Shown here: piece after piece, positions 14,071 through 21,002 of the stretch | Position numbering within the stretch: the stretch's first letter is position 1 | Layout: the number at the start of each line of letters is the position of its first letter | Notes under the pieces: model-generated | Databases searched by the model: none | Seen by the model: only the letters and a program-made list of their open reading frames with translations | What the model was told of the DNA's origin: nothing | Made by a program: the position numbers and the translations under genes | Assembly: GCA_964554475.1 (NCBI GenBank) | Contig: CAZKOT010000021.1 | Location: forward strand, 1-21,002 | DNA length: 21,002 nucleotides | Source of the DNA: CAJKWP01 sp964554475 | GTDB lineage: Bacteria > Bacillota > Clostridia > Christensenellales > UBA1242 | Direction: 5' to 3'

Positions 14071-14143
14071 AAATACTCGAAGTTTTTTATAACTAAATTC
14101 TTATGATATTTAATAATCAAAATCCATATAAAAAAGGAACAAT

Positions 14144-14857
14144 ATGAAAGAATTAGATTTAAATAATATTCCAAAGCATATTGCTTTCATAATTGATGGT
14201 AATGGAAGATGGGCAAAAAAACAAGGAAAACCACGAACCTTCGGTCACAAAAAAGGGGCGGATGCAGTTGAAAAATCTGTGCAGGCAGCACGTAAATTTG
14301 GCGTTAAAGTTGTTTCAATTTTTGCATTTTCAACAGAGAATTGGAAAAGACCAAAAGAAGAAGTTTCGATTATTTTTAAAATTTTCGAGCATGGGGTTAA
14401 AAAAATTTTAAAATCGAAAAATTTTAATGGAATTTGTTATCGTCATCTTGGTAAAAAAGAAGGATTGCCTGAAACCTTTAGAAAGCTTGTTGTTGAACTT
14501 GAAGAAAAAACAAAAAATAATAATGATTTTTTTGTCAATGTTGCAATTAATTACGGGGGAAGAGATGAAATTGTTAGAGCAATTAATAAAATAATTGAAA
14601 GTGGAAAACAAAAAATTACAATTGAAGATTTGCACAATGAACTTGACACAAAAGGATTGCCTGACCCCGATTTTGTTATTCGAACAAGCGGAGAAGAACG
14701 TATTAGTAACTTTATGCTTTTTCAAATAGCTTATTCCGAATTATATTTTCCCAAAACTTATTGGCCAGATTTTGATGAAGAAGAAGTGAAAAAAGCATTG
14801 ATTGAATATCAAGGTCGTAAAAGAAGGTATGGGGGATTGCCTTCGGCAAAAAAATAA
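14144..14857 (+). CDS. uppS: Isoprenyl transferase / undecaprenyl diphosphate synthase
   Basis: The cis-prenyltransferase makes the C55 lipid carrier for peptidoglycan. The 237-residue protein has the diphosphate-binding HIAFIIDGNGRWAKK with catalytic D18, GHKKGADAVE, FAFSTENWKRPKEEV, and the C-terminal RTSGEERISNFMLFQIAYSELYF followed by WPDF. All conserved positions needed for the type fold are present. The ATG at 14144 has AAAAAGGA upstream. It stands directly before cdsA (47 bases), as in Bacillus, in an envelope-lipid cluster continuing to rseP. The dxr gene often found in this cluster is missing here. Confidence 0.96.
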   Translation: MKELDLNNIPKHIAFIIDGNGRWAKKQGKPRTFGHKKGADAVEKSVQAARKFGVKVVSIFAFSTENWKRPKEEVSIIFKIFEHGVKKILKSKNFNGICYRHLGKKEGLPETFRKLVVELEEKTKNNNDFFVNVAINYGGRDEIVRAINKIIESGKQKITIEDLHNELDTKGLPDPDFVIRTSGEERISNFMLFQIAYSELYFPKTYWPDFDEEEVKKALIEYQGRKRRYGGLPSAKK

Positions 14858-14904
14858 TAAATTTGTTTTAGTAGTAGAAGCAAAAAACAACAGGAGAAAG
14901 TGTT

Positions 14905-15849
14905 ATGAAACAAAGAGTTTTAACTGGAATAGTTTTATTTTTGGTGCTTTTAGCATCTTTTTTAGGCAGAGAACTTTCAGTTTATATTTTTGATGTTTTA
15001 ATTGCATTAATGTGTGTTATGGGAATAATTGAATTTTCACGCCTCTTAACGAAAATGGGTTTATACAACAATGTTTGGAGTGCTTTAATTTATCCTTTTG
15101 TGGCATATCTTATTTTTATTATTGTTATTATTCAAAAAGTTTCATTTGCATATGCTGTTTTATTTGAAATTTTACTTTTATTAATTATTGGTTTGGTTAC
15201 TTTTTTAATTCATTTATTTTTTAAAGAAAAAAGTATTAATGAAATTAAAACACGAAATTTAAGAATTTCAACTGTGAAATTTTCATTTAACAAAGCAGTT
15301 CATTCACTCTTTGCAATGCTTTATCCCACTGTGTTTCTTTTTTCTTTGTTTATTTTAAATCATTTACATGAGATTTTTACAATTCAAACTGAAAATGCTC
15401 AAAACATTGGTTTTGTTGCATTAATATTTGCTTTTATTATTCCAGTATTTACAGATACTTTCAGTATGCTTTTTGGGAAATTAATAGGCGGAAAAAAGAT
15501 TGCTCCTGTAAAATTAGGTCCTGGAAAAACCTGGGCAGGAACAATTGGTGGATTTTTGTTTTCATTGCCATTAATTATGTGTGTATATTTAATTTTAAAT
15601 GCAATACCAAATTTTACTCTTATTTTTTATGATATATCATTAGAATTTTGGCATATAATAATTTTAGGATTTGTTGCTGGAATTGCTTGCCAAAGCGGTG
15701 ATATTTTTGAATCTTGGCTCAAGCGAAAAGCTGGAGTTAAAGATAGTGGGGAAATTTTACCCGGTCATGGCGGTGTTTTAGATAGAATTGATAGTCATAT
15801 TTTTTGTGCTCCTATTATTTTATTATTTTTTTTAATTTTACTTATATAA
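14905..15849 (+). CDS. cdsA: Phosphatidate cytidylyltransferase
   Basis: CdsA makes CDP-diacylglycerol from phosphatidate and CTP, the entry to phospholipid head-group synthesis. The 314-residue protein is an integral membrane protein with about eight hydrophobic segments, for example near residues 4-40, 51-80, 84-105, 130-150, 165-190 and 285-314. The family signature SWLKRKAGVKDSGEILPGHG, followed by GVLDRID, is complete near residues 270-296, and FTDTFSMLFGKLIGGKK and LGPGKTWAGTIGG precede it. It is slightly longer than many homologues because of a lysine-rich cytoplasmic loop around 108-130. The ATG at 14905 has CAGGAGAA upstream. It lies in the uppS-cdsA-rseP order. Confidence 0.95.
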   Translation: MKQRVLTGIVLFLVLLASFLGRELSVYIFDVLIALMCVMGIIEFSRLLTKMGLYNNVWSALIYPFVAYLIFIIVIIQKVSFAYAVLFEILLLLIIGLVTFLIHLFFKEKSINEIKTRNLRISTVKFSFNKAVHSLFAMLYPTVFLFSLFILNHLHEIFTIQTENAQNIGFVALIFAFIIPVFTDTFSMLFGKLIGGKKIAPVKLGPGKTWAGTIGGFLFSLPLIMCVYLILNAIPNFTLIFYDISLEFWHIIILGFVAGIACQSGDIFESWLKRKAGVKDSGEILPGHGGVLDRIDSHIFCAPIILLFFLILLI

Positions 15850-16013
15850 TAAAAAAACACGAAATTTAAAAATAATATATTAAAAAAAAATCACAGTGGA
15901 CAATTTTTCAATAATGTGAAATAATAACAATGACAATAAAAAATTAATTTAAAAAAATTTATTTCATTTATTGGCAACTAACAATATAATGAATTTTCCA
16001 AAAAGGATTAACA

Positions 16014-17168
16014 ATGTTTTCAATTAGTTTTATTTCTTCAGTTTGGACTAGCATATTAAATATTATTCTTGCAATAATGGTTTTGTTACTTATGGTTTTA
16101 ATTCATGAGTTGGGACATTACACTGCTGGAAAGATTTTAAAATTTAAAATTAATGAATTTTCAATAGGATTTGGGAAAGCAATTTTTTCAAAAACAAACA
16201 AGCATGGTGAAAAAATTTCGCTTCGTATTTTCCCACTAGGGGGCTACTGTGCTTTTGCTGGAGAAAATGACATTGAAAAAGTTGATACAAACCCCGATAG
16301 TTTTAATAATCAAAAGCCATGGAAAAGAATTATTGTTTTTCTTGCCGGCGTTACTTTTAATCTTGTTTCCGCTGTGATTTTTTCTTTTATTATGTTAATT
16401 TCTTATGGTTTTGACATTCAACAAATTTCAAATACAAATGTGCATTATCCCAACGAATTTCAAGCAGGTGACATCATTTACGAAATTGGTGGAACAAGTG
16501 TGGATTTTTCAAAAGGGGATACTCTTCAAACCTTAATTGCACAATATAACAAAGACGAAGAGTTTGAAGTTAGAATAAAACGTAATGGTGAAATGCAAAC
16601 AATAACTGCAAAACTTGTTCAAGAATATGAAATTGAACGTAATGAAGACGGAACGCCAATTTATGATGAATATGGAAACACTATCCTAAAACTTGATGAA
16701 GGCTTACAACCTATTCCTGTTCTCGATGGAAGTGGAAATCCAGTTTTGGTTATAGGAATTGTTACAAATCCTTATCCCCATACTTTTGTTGAAGCACTTG
16801 CTCGATGTATCCCATTTACTTTTGGATTGGTTCGTATGGTTCTTGAAAGTTTTTGGAAATTAATAACTTTCCAACTTGATCTAAACTCAATCGGTGGTCC
16901 TATTGCGACGATTTCAACAATTGCACAAATCACAGAAAAAAGTCTTGCATCACTTTTATTTTTAATGCCTTTAATTGCTGCCAATTTAGGCGTTTTTAAT
17001 CTTCTTCCTTTTCCAGCACTTGACGGATCTCATGTTTTGTTTACATTAATTGAATGGATTCGGCGAAAACCCATTAATAGAAAAGTTGAAGCATACATTC
17101 ACTTTGCCGGTTTGATTATTTTATTCACGTTTATTATTATTGTTGATATTGTTCATTTCTTCACTTGA
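16014..17168 (+). CDS. rseP: Site-2 protease RseP/RasP (M50 zinc metalloprotease)
   Basis: This intramembrane protease cuts anti-sigma factors and remnant signal peptides. The 384-residue protein has the zinc motif HELGH at 31-35 in the first membrane segment, the RIFPLGGYCAFAGEND loop, and a second membrane segment near 109-130. A single PDZ-like domain spans about 135-250 with an acidic insert (EYEIERNEDGTPIYDEYGN). The third zinc ligand is D337 in NLLPFPALDGS, and a last membrane helix ends the protein. FNLVSA and IGGPIA segments are typical. ATG 16014 has AAAAAGGA upstream, and the 164-base AT-rich gap before it, including TATAAT at about 15984, may hold its promoter. Canonical family members are 350-450 residues long. 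Confidence 0.95.
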   Translation: MFSISFISSVWTSILNIILAIMVLLLMVLIHELGHYTAGKILKFKINEFSIGFGKAIFSKTNKHGEKISLRIFPLGGYCAFAGENDIEKVDTNPDSFNNQKPWKRIIVFLAGVTFNLVSAVIFSFIMLISYGFDIQQISNTNVHYPNEFQAGDIIYEIGGTSVDFSKGDTLQTLIAQYNKDEEFEVRIKRNGEMQTITAKLVQEYEIERNEDGTPIYDEYGNTILKLDEGLQPIPVLDGSGNPVLVIGIVTNPYPHTFVEALARCIPFTFGLVRMVLESFWKLITFQLDLNSIGGPIATISTIAQITEKSLASLLFLMPLIAANLGVFNLLPFPALDGSHVLFTLIEWIRRKPINRKVEAYIHFAGLIILFTFIIIVDIVHFFT

Positions 17169-17185
17169 GTAAATCATATTTAAGG

Positions 17186-17214
17186 TTGAAAGTTATAATA
17201 ATTTAATATATAAT
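17186..17214 (+). promoter_or_regulatory. Promoter predicting a leaderless mRNA for the PolC-like exonuclease
   Basis: TTGAAA (17186-17191), exactly 17 bases, then TATAAT (17209-17214). The expected start of transcription, about 7 bases after the -10, falls on the A of the ATG at 17221. No Shine-Dalgarno is present before that ATG, in contrast to nearly every other gene here. Confidence 0.6.
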
Positions 17215-17220
17215 TAAGTT

Positions 17221-18783
17221 ATGGATTTTTTAACAAAAGCAATAAGTCAAAAATTTAATGGTGAATTTGATTTTTTAAAATTATTAGATGTTGTTTATAA
17301 TAAAAAAGACTTTTGTTGTTTTATTATTTTTCTTTATCCTGAAAACGTAAAAGAAATATTGCAAAAAGACAAAAAAAAAATTGAAGATTTTTTAATTGAA
17401 TTACTTTCAATTAACGCAAATATTATAGTAAAATTTAAAAAAAGTTTCTTAGATGAAGAAATAATTAAAAATCATATTATTAGTTTTTTCAAAACAGAGC
17501 ACTTATCTTTATTTACACTTGTTAAAAAAGATAGTATTGAAATTATTAAATTGCCATGTGAAATTGCGGTTACACTTAAATTTTCAAAAGAAATATGCAA
17601 ACAAATTGAAGAAGAAAAAATTTTATCACAATTAAAAAATAATTTGGAGCGAAATTTCATTTCTGCATTTAATCTTAAAACGGAAGTATCTAATGAATTG
17701 ATTGACGAAAGCATTTTGGAAAAACGAAAAAATGAAAATTTTTTCCAGGGTAACAAAATTCGAAGATATTCTGTTTTTGAGCCAGTAATTCTTTTAGGAA
17801 AAGAGATTTCTCCTAATCCAGAATTTATTAAAGATCAGAAAAAAGAAAGAGAAAATGTTATTTTAGCAGGTAAAATTTCAAATTTCACAAAGAAAACTTA
17901 TCATTCGAAAAAAAGCAAAGACCCAAATTCTGTAAATTATTATTATACTTTTGATATTAATGATACAACGGGCAGTATTCCAACAATTTTTTTTTCAGGA
18001 AAAAGCAACGAAGAAAAATTAAATAAATTAGAAGAGGGAAAGTCTTACTTGTTTCTAGGTGATGTTCGTTTAAATATGCAAAAAAAATTACAATATTATT
18101 TAAAGCAAATTTCTTACTGCATCTTTAATGAAGAGCAAATTAAAAACACATTAAATCAAAAAAAGCAAAATTTGCTTGCTAATGACTATAAATTAATTTA
18201 TCCAAAACCTTTTTATCAAGAAATTCAAGAAACATTGTTTACTTCTGGAAAAAATTATAGTGATTTCATTTTGAAAAATAAAATTGTTGTTTTTGACCTT
18301 GAAACAACAGGACTTGATCCTGAAAATTTTGAAATTATTGAAATAGGTGCCGTTAAAATTGAATATGGAGTTATTACAGAAACTTTTGATACTTTAATAA
18401 AACCTAAAAATTTGATTCCTTCATCAATAACTGAAATAAATCATATTACAAACGAAATGGTTGAAAATGCGCCCAGTTGTCAACAAGCAATTTTGGATTT
18501 TATTTTATTTTCAAAAGATTGTGTTTTATCAGGTTACAATATTATTGCTTTTGATATGAAATTTCTTCGTAAAGCAGGTGCTGAAATAGGATTTAATTTT
18601 AATAATAAAATTGAAGATGCAATATTACTAGCAAGATCAAATTTACGTCTTGCGAATTATACCTTAAACTCTGTTATTAAAAAATTAAATATAACGTTGA
18701 ATGATGCCCATAGAGCACTTAATGATGCTATTGCTACCGCAAAAGTTTTGCTTGAATTAAATAAAGTTGAAAAATTGGCATAA
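17221..18783 (+). CDS. PolC-like protein with OB-fold and DEDDh proofreading exonuclease, lacking PHP and polymerase domains
   Basis: The 520-residue protein sits where polC is normally found (rseP ... polC, rimP, nusA). Residues 1 to about 200 resemble a PolC N-terminal region; about 210-305 is an OB-fold (NVILAGKISNFTKK, YYYTFDINDTTGSIPTIFF, YLFLGDVRLN). About 355-515 is a complete 3'-5' exonuclease of the DEDDh type: D359/E361 in FDLETTG, D445 in NIIAFDMKFL, H497 and D502 in HRALNDAIATA. Full PolC is about 1,400 residues, with the exonuclease nested inside a PHP domain and followed by the polymerase. Neither PHP half nor any polymerase remnant is seen, and 279 non-coding bases follow. The exonuclease motifs are intact, so it is probably active. 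The OB/PolC-N assignment is by pattern; a DnaQ-like exonuclease is the safe minimum. Confidence 0.82.
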   Translation: MDFLTKAISQKFNGEFDFLKLLDVVYNKKDFCCFIIFLYPENVKEILQKDKKKIEDFLIELLSINANIIVKFKKSFLDEEIIKNHIISFFKTEHLSLFTLVKKDSIEIIKLPCEIAVTLKFSKEICKQIEEEKILSQLKNNLERNFISAFNLKTEVSNELIDESILEKRKNENFFQGNKIRRYSVFEPVILLGKEISPNPEFIKDQKKERENVILAGKISNFTKKTYHSKKSKDPNSVNYYYTFDINDTTGSIPTIFFSGKSNEEKLNKLEEGKSYLFLGDVRLNMQKKLQYYLKQISYCIFNEEQIKNTLNQKKQNLLANDYKLIYPKPFYQEIQETLFTSGKNYSDFILKNKIVVFDLETTGLDPENFEIIEIGAVKIEYGVITETFDTLIKPKNLIPSSITEINHITNEMVENAPSCQQAILDFILFSKDCVLSGYNIIAFDMKFLRKAGAEIGFNFNNKIEDAILLARSNLRLANYTLNSVIKKLNITLNDAHRALNDAIATAKVLLELNKVEKLA

Positions 18784-18853
18784 ATTGACAGTTTTCGATA
18801 TTATATGAGCATATCGTTACAAGAATGAATAACAAAAAATATTCACAAACTAC

Positions 18854-18882
18854 TTGATTTTTTAAAATTATCATGCTATATT
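18854..18882 (+). promoter_or_regulatory. Extended -10 promoter for the rimP-nusA operon
   Basis: TTGATT (18854-18859), 17 bases, then TGC directly before TATATT (18877-18882), giving an extended -10. Transcription would start near 18889, leaving a leader of about 174 bases before rimP. Confidence 0.55.
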
Positions 18883-18898
18883 TATTATGCATTATATT

Positions 18899-18925
18899 AA
18901 GGGTGGGCTGATGAAGCCCACTCTT
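18899..18925 (+). promoter_or_regulatory. Leader hairpin upstream of rimP
   Basis: AAGGGTGGGCT (18899-18909) pairs with AGCCCACTCTT (18915-18925) over 11 positions with one G-U, loop GATGA. No strong U-run follows, so it is not a standard terminator. The 3' arm could also pair, with one bulge, with the rimP ribosome binding site AAGGTGGGTT (19052-19061). The 5' arm plus loop (GGGTGGG, then ATG at 18911) resembles a ribosome binding site and start for an 11-residue peptide ending at the TGA at 18944-18946. Confidence 0.55.
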
Positions 18926-18933
18926 GTATTAAA

Positions 18934-19017
18934 AGTCGCTTTGTGAGCACAATTTCGCTCCTTCGTAAAAGAGGATAACCGATTAGGTTAAAATTTAAAA
19001 TTTAGTCGCTTTGTGAG
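18934..19017 (+). repeat. 14-base direct repeat in the rimP leader
   Basis: AGTCGCTTTGTGAG occurs at 18934-18947 and again at 19004-19017, 70 bases apart, both within the presumed rimP leader. Between them lies a small hairpin TAACC-GATTA-GGTTA at 18976-18990. The repeat is GC-richer than its surroundings. Confidence 0.7.
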
Positions 19018-19062
19018 ACGTTAGAAAAATTAAAGAGTTTTAAAAAATTTAAGGTGGGTTAA

Positions 19063-19521
19063 ATGGGAAAAGTTGAAAGCATATGTTACGAAAAAGTTGT
19101 TCCGCTCATAACAAAAATGGGTTACGAAGTGGTTGAAGTGGAATACGCAAAGAAAAATAATGGAATGAATTTAACTTTTGTTATTTATAAAAAAGAGGGG
19201 ATTAATGTTGATGACTGTGAAAAAGTTCACAAAGTGATTGACCCTTTTCTTGACGAAATTAATCCAACAAATGACACTCCTTACATTTTAAATGTTGAAT
19301 CTCCAGGATTAACTCGTCCAATAAAAAATTTTGCTGATTTTAAAAGAAATGAGGGGATTTTAGTTGAGATTAAACTTTATGCTCCATTAGAAAACAAAAA
19401 AAATTATATTGGAAAAATTATTGATTATAATGAAGAAAGTGTTATAATTTCAATTGAAGGAAAGGAAACAAAATTTTTAAAATCTAATATTGCATCAATT
19501 ATACCTAACATAAAATTTTAA
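19063..19521 (+). CDS. rimP: Ribosome maturation factor RimP
   Basis: RimP assists 30S subunit assembly. The 152-residue protein has the N-terminal alpha/beta domain (VVPLITKMGYEVVEVEYAKK, INVDDCEKVHKVIDPFLDE, YILNVESPGLTRPI) and the C-terminal SH3-like barrel from about residue 102 (VEIKLYAPLENKKNYIGKII ... IASIIPNIKF). The ATG at 19063 is preceded by AAGGTGGGTT. Gene order rimP-nusA-ylxR is conserved across Firmicutes. A separate promoter and a long structured leader precede it, so expression of the operon is probably controlled at the leader; nusA is autoregulated in some bacteria. Confidence 0.95.
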   Translation: MGKVESICYEKVVPLITKMGYEVVEVEYAKKNNGMNLTFVIYKKEGINVDDCEKVHKVIDPFLDEINPTNDTPYILNVESPGLTRPIKNFADFKRNEGILVEIKLYAPLENKKNYIGKIIDYNEESVIISIEGKETKFLKSNIASIIPNIKF

Positions 19522-19534
19522 AAAAGGAATTCAA

Positions 19535-19684
19535 ATGTCAAAAATAATAATACGGTTATTTGATAAAAAACAAGTTTTTGGTAATAAAATGGAAGAAAAA
19601 GACCAATCAATTGTTTTATATCAAGAACAGCAAAAAATTGTTTTACCAAAATCGGATATTATTCAAACAGAATTTATTATATAA
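19535..19684 (+). CDS. Small protein resembling a free-standing RimP C-terminal (SH3-like) domain (49 aa)
   Basis: This 49-codon frame starts at ATG 19535 with AAAAAAGGA about 6 bases upstream, 13 bases after rimP and 17 before nusA, so it is packed like a real operon gene. It reads strand after strand: KIIIRLFDKKQVFGNK, QSIVLYQEQQKIVLPKSDII, QTEFII. Lined up by eye with the RimP tail, IKLYAP...NEESVIISIEG...FLKSNIASIIPNIKF matches IRLFDK...KDQSIVLYQEQ...VLPKSDIIQTEFII in hydrophobic pattern and in the K-S-acid/Asn-I step. It may be a duplicated RimP barrel or an unrelated Sm/SH3-type fold. It has no cysteine, signal or membrane segment. Reality of the gene is likely; function unknown. Confidence 0.72.
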   Translation: MSKIIIRLFDKKQVFGNKMEEKDQSIVLYQEQQKIVLPKSDIIQTEFII

Positions 19685-19701
19685 TTAAAAGGAACAAAAA
19701 A

Positions 19702-20880
19702 ATGATAAACAAAGATTTTTTTCAAGCACTTGAAGATTTGGAATTTCAAAAAAAAATAAACAAAGAGCAATTTATTGAAACGCTTGAAACTGCTTTAGCT
19801 TCTGCATACAAAAAAATGTATGGTGAAGCAAAATTAGCTCTTGTAAAATTGATTCCAGAAAAAAACACAATAAAAATATTTTCTTACAAGAAAGTCGTTG
19901 AAATTGTTGAAGATGTTGACAAAGAAATTTCACTTGAAGATGCAAGAAAAATTAAAAAAAGTTATGAAATTGGTGACAGTGTTGTTAGTGAAGAATCAAC
20001 AAAGGATTTTGGAAGAATAGCTGCTCAAACTGCGAAACAGGTCGTTATGCAGAAATTAAAAGAATTAGAAAGACAAATTGCTGTTTCTGAACTTTCAGAA
20101 AAAGAAGATGAACTTTTAACAACTGTTGTAAAGAGAGTTGATGGTGGAACTGTTTTTGTTTCAATTTCAGGTTCGCATACCGAAGGAATAATGCTTGAAA
20201 ACGACAAAATCCCTGGCGAAAAATTTCATGTTGGCGACAGGGTAAAAGTTTATGTTAAAAAAATCCAAGATTCATTTATTGGTCCGCAAATTCAAGTTAC
20301 ACGAAGTAATTTAGGTTTTGTTAGAAGACTTTTTGAACTTGAAATTCCAGAAATTCAAAACGGGGAAGTTGTAATAAAAAATATTTCTCGTGACCCTGGC
20401 AACAGAACAAAAGTTGCAATACAATCTACGAAACCTAATATTGACCCTTTAGGTGCTTGTGTTGGAAATCGTGGAATGAGAGTAAATACAATTTCAAGTG
20501 AAATGAACGGAGAAAAAATTGACTTAGTTCTCTATTCTGATGATCCACTTGAATATATTGCTAGAGCATTAAGTCCTGCAAAGGTTTTAAGTGTTGAAAT
20601 TAATGAAAGCTTAAAAGTTTCTAGAGTAATTGTTCCTGATGATAAACTTTCTTTGGCAATTGGAAAAAATGGACAAAACGTTCGACTTGCTGCAAGACTT
20701 ACTGGTTGGAAAATTGATGTACGTAGCGAAAGTCAGGTTGAAGGTTCAGCGGGTAATGTTAAAAATGTTGAATATGAACTTAGTGAATTACCAGATGAAG
20801 ATGAAACTAATACAACTGACCAGGAATTAACACCTGTTGGTGATGGTGATTTTTCAAATTTTGATGATGTCGAGGAATAA
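19702..20880 (+). CDS. nusA: Transcription termination/antitermination factor NusA
   Basis: NusA binds RNA polymerase and RNA, controlling pausing, termination and antitermination. The 392-residue protein has the N-terminal polymerase-binding domain (FFQALEDLEFQKKINKEQFI to about 125), an S1 domain at about 130-198 (VVKRVDGGTVFVSISGSHTE ... IQVTRSN) and two KH domains. DPLGACVGNRGMRV belongs to the first KH, and SLAIGKNGQNVRLAARLTGWKIDV to the second; both show GxxG loops. An acidic tail follows from about 350. This is the short Gram-positive form, without the C-terminal repeats of E. coli. The ATG at 19702 has AAAAGGA upstream. ylxR begins 2 bases after the stop. Confidence 0.97.
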   Translation: MINKDFFQALEDLEFQKKINKEQFIETLETALASAYKKMYGEAKLALVKLIPEKNTIKIFSYKKVVEIVEDVDKEISLEDARKIKKSYEIGDSVVSEESTKDFGRIAAQTAKQVVMQKLKELERQIAVSELSEKEDELLTTVVKRVDGGTVFVSISGSHTEGIMLENDKIPGEKFHVGDRVKVYVKKIQDSFIGPQIQVTRSNLGFVRRLFELEIPEIQNGEVVIKNISRDPGNRTKVAIQSTKPNIDPLGACVGNRGMRVNTISSEMNGEKIDLVLYSDDPLEYIARALSPAKVLSVEINESLKVSRVIVPDDKLSLAIGKNGQNVRLAARLTGWKIDVRSESQVEGSAGNVKNVEYELSELPDEDETNTTDQELTPVGDGDFSNFDDVEE

Positions 20881-20882
20881 GA

Positions 20883-21002
20883 ATGAAACCGATTAGAATG
20901 TGTCTTTGTTGTCGTAATAGATTTGAAAAAGACAATTTACTAAAAATTGTTAAAAATAAACAAGGAAAAATTTTGATTGATAAGTCAATGATTTTAGACG
21001 GT
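20883..21002 (+). CDS. ylxR: YlxR family (DUF448) protein, N-terminal part
   Basis: The first 40 codons are in the window and the gene runs off the end. The start MKPIRMCLCCRNRFEKDNLL, with LKIVKNKQGKILIDKSMILDG following, matches the YlxR nucleic-acid-binding family, normally RMCVGCR-type; here the motif reads CLCC with three cysteines. The family follows nusA in the Firmicutes nusA-infB operon and binds nucleic acid; Bacillus and Clostridioides members have been linked to transcriptional control. The ATG is 2 bases after the nusA stop, with GAGG near the nusA end as the likely ribosome binding site. Confidence 0.9.
   Translation, partial: MKPIRMCLCCRNRFEKDNLLKIVKNKQGKILIDKSMILDG

Noticed and set aside
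18785..18816. Promoter with TTGACA at 18785 after the PolC-like gene
   Set aside because: No acceptable -10 at 16-18 bases; the CGATAT/ATATCG inverted repeat there is short and lacks a U-run. The 18854-18882 promoter is better.
18905..18925. CTGATGA in the rimP leader hairpin, suggesting a hammerhead ribozyme
   Set aside because: The CTGATGA is mostly the loop of a simple hairpin; the GAAA box, stem II geometry and cleavage-site triplet needed for a hammerhead are not arranged around it.

Overview
The window is a strongly AT-rich, densely packed stretch of a low-GC Gram-positive (Bacillota, probably Clostridia-like) chromosome. The evidence is the gene content and order: yifB/comM-dprA-topA-trmFO-hslV-hslU, then ruvX next to DUF1292 genes, then frr-uppS-cdsA-rseP-(polC position)-rimP-nusA-ylxR. 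TGA is used as a stop (comM, topA, hslU, rseP), so this is not a Mollicutes-type code. A run of 100 N at 11101-11200 shows it is a scaffold from a draft or metagenome assembly. I cannot name the species. No tRNA, rRNA, CRISPR array or transposase gene was seen.

Layout. 1-2148: DNA uptake/recombination genes comM (cut by the window edge) and dprA. 2149-2551: a gene-free stretch with a structured repeat and the topA promoter. 2552-8071: topA, trmFO, and the overlapping/abutting hslV-hslU protease pair; xerC and codY, which sit in this cluster in Bacillus, are absent. 8158-9963: a likely operon of thioredoxin, an unrecognised 94-residue protein and a cysteine desulfurase, closed by a strong bidirectional terminator. 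10110-12598: a ruvX/DUF1292 island flanked by the only two minus-strand genes in the window, both tiny (54 and 34 codons), each convergent on a shared terminator. The ruvX reading frame appears to continue through an acidic linker into a DUF1292-like half domain; the N gap lies inside that linker and is flanked by identical 22-base ends. 12877-17168: frr, a tandem copy of the structured repeat, a single-domain PASTA-like protein, uppS, cdsA and rseP (ribosome recycling and envelope lipid/protease functions). 17221-21002: a protein with PolC-like N-terminal, OB and proofreading exonuclease parts but no PHP or polymerase domain, then a structured leader, rimP, a 49-residue RimP-tail-like protein, nusA and the start of ylxR.

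Most interesting points: (1) a family of structured intergenic elements (one divergent copy at 2226-2349, two tandem copies at 13451-13733) whose outer stems have unrelated sequences but both pair perfectly, and whose inner stem shows compensatory changes; (2) the polymerase-less PolC-like exonuclease at the conserved polC locus, with a promoter predicting a leaderless mRNA; (3) the RuvX-DUF1292 fusion hidden by an assembly gap; (4) several conserved-looking small genes (PASTA-like, RimP-tail-like, glycine-zipper membrane peptide, basic/serine-rich peptide) that ordinary gene calling would miss; (5) a rimP leader with a hairpin that could also pair with the rimP ribosome binding site.
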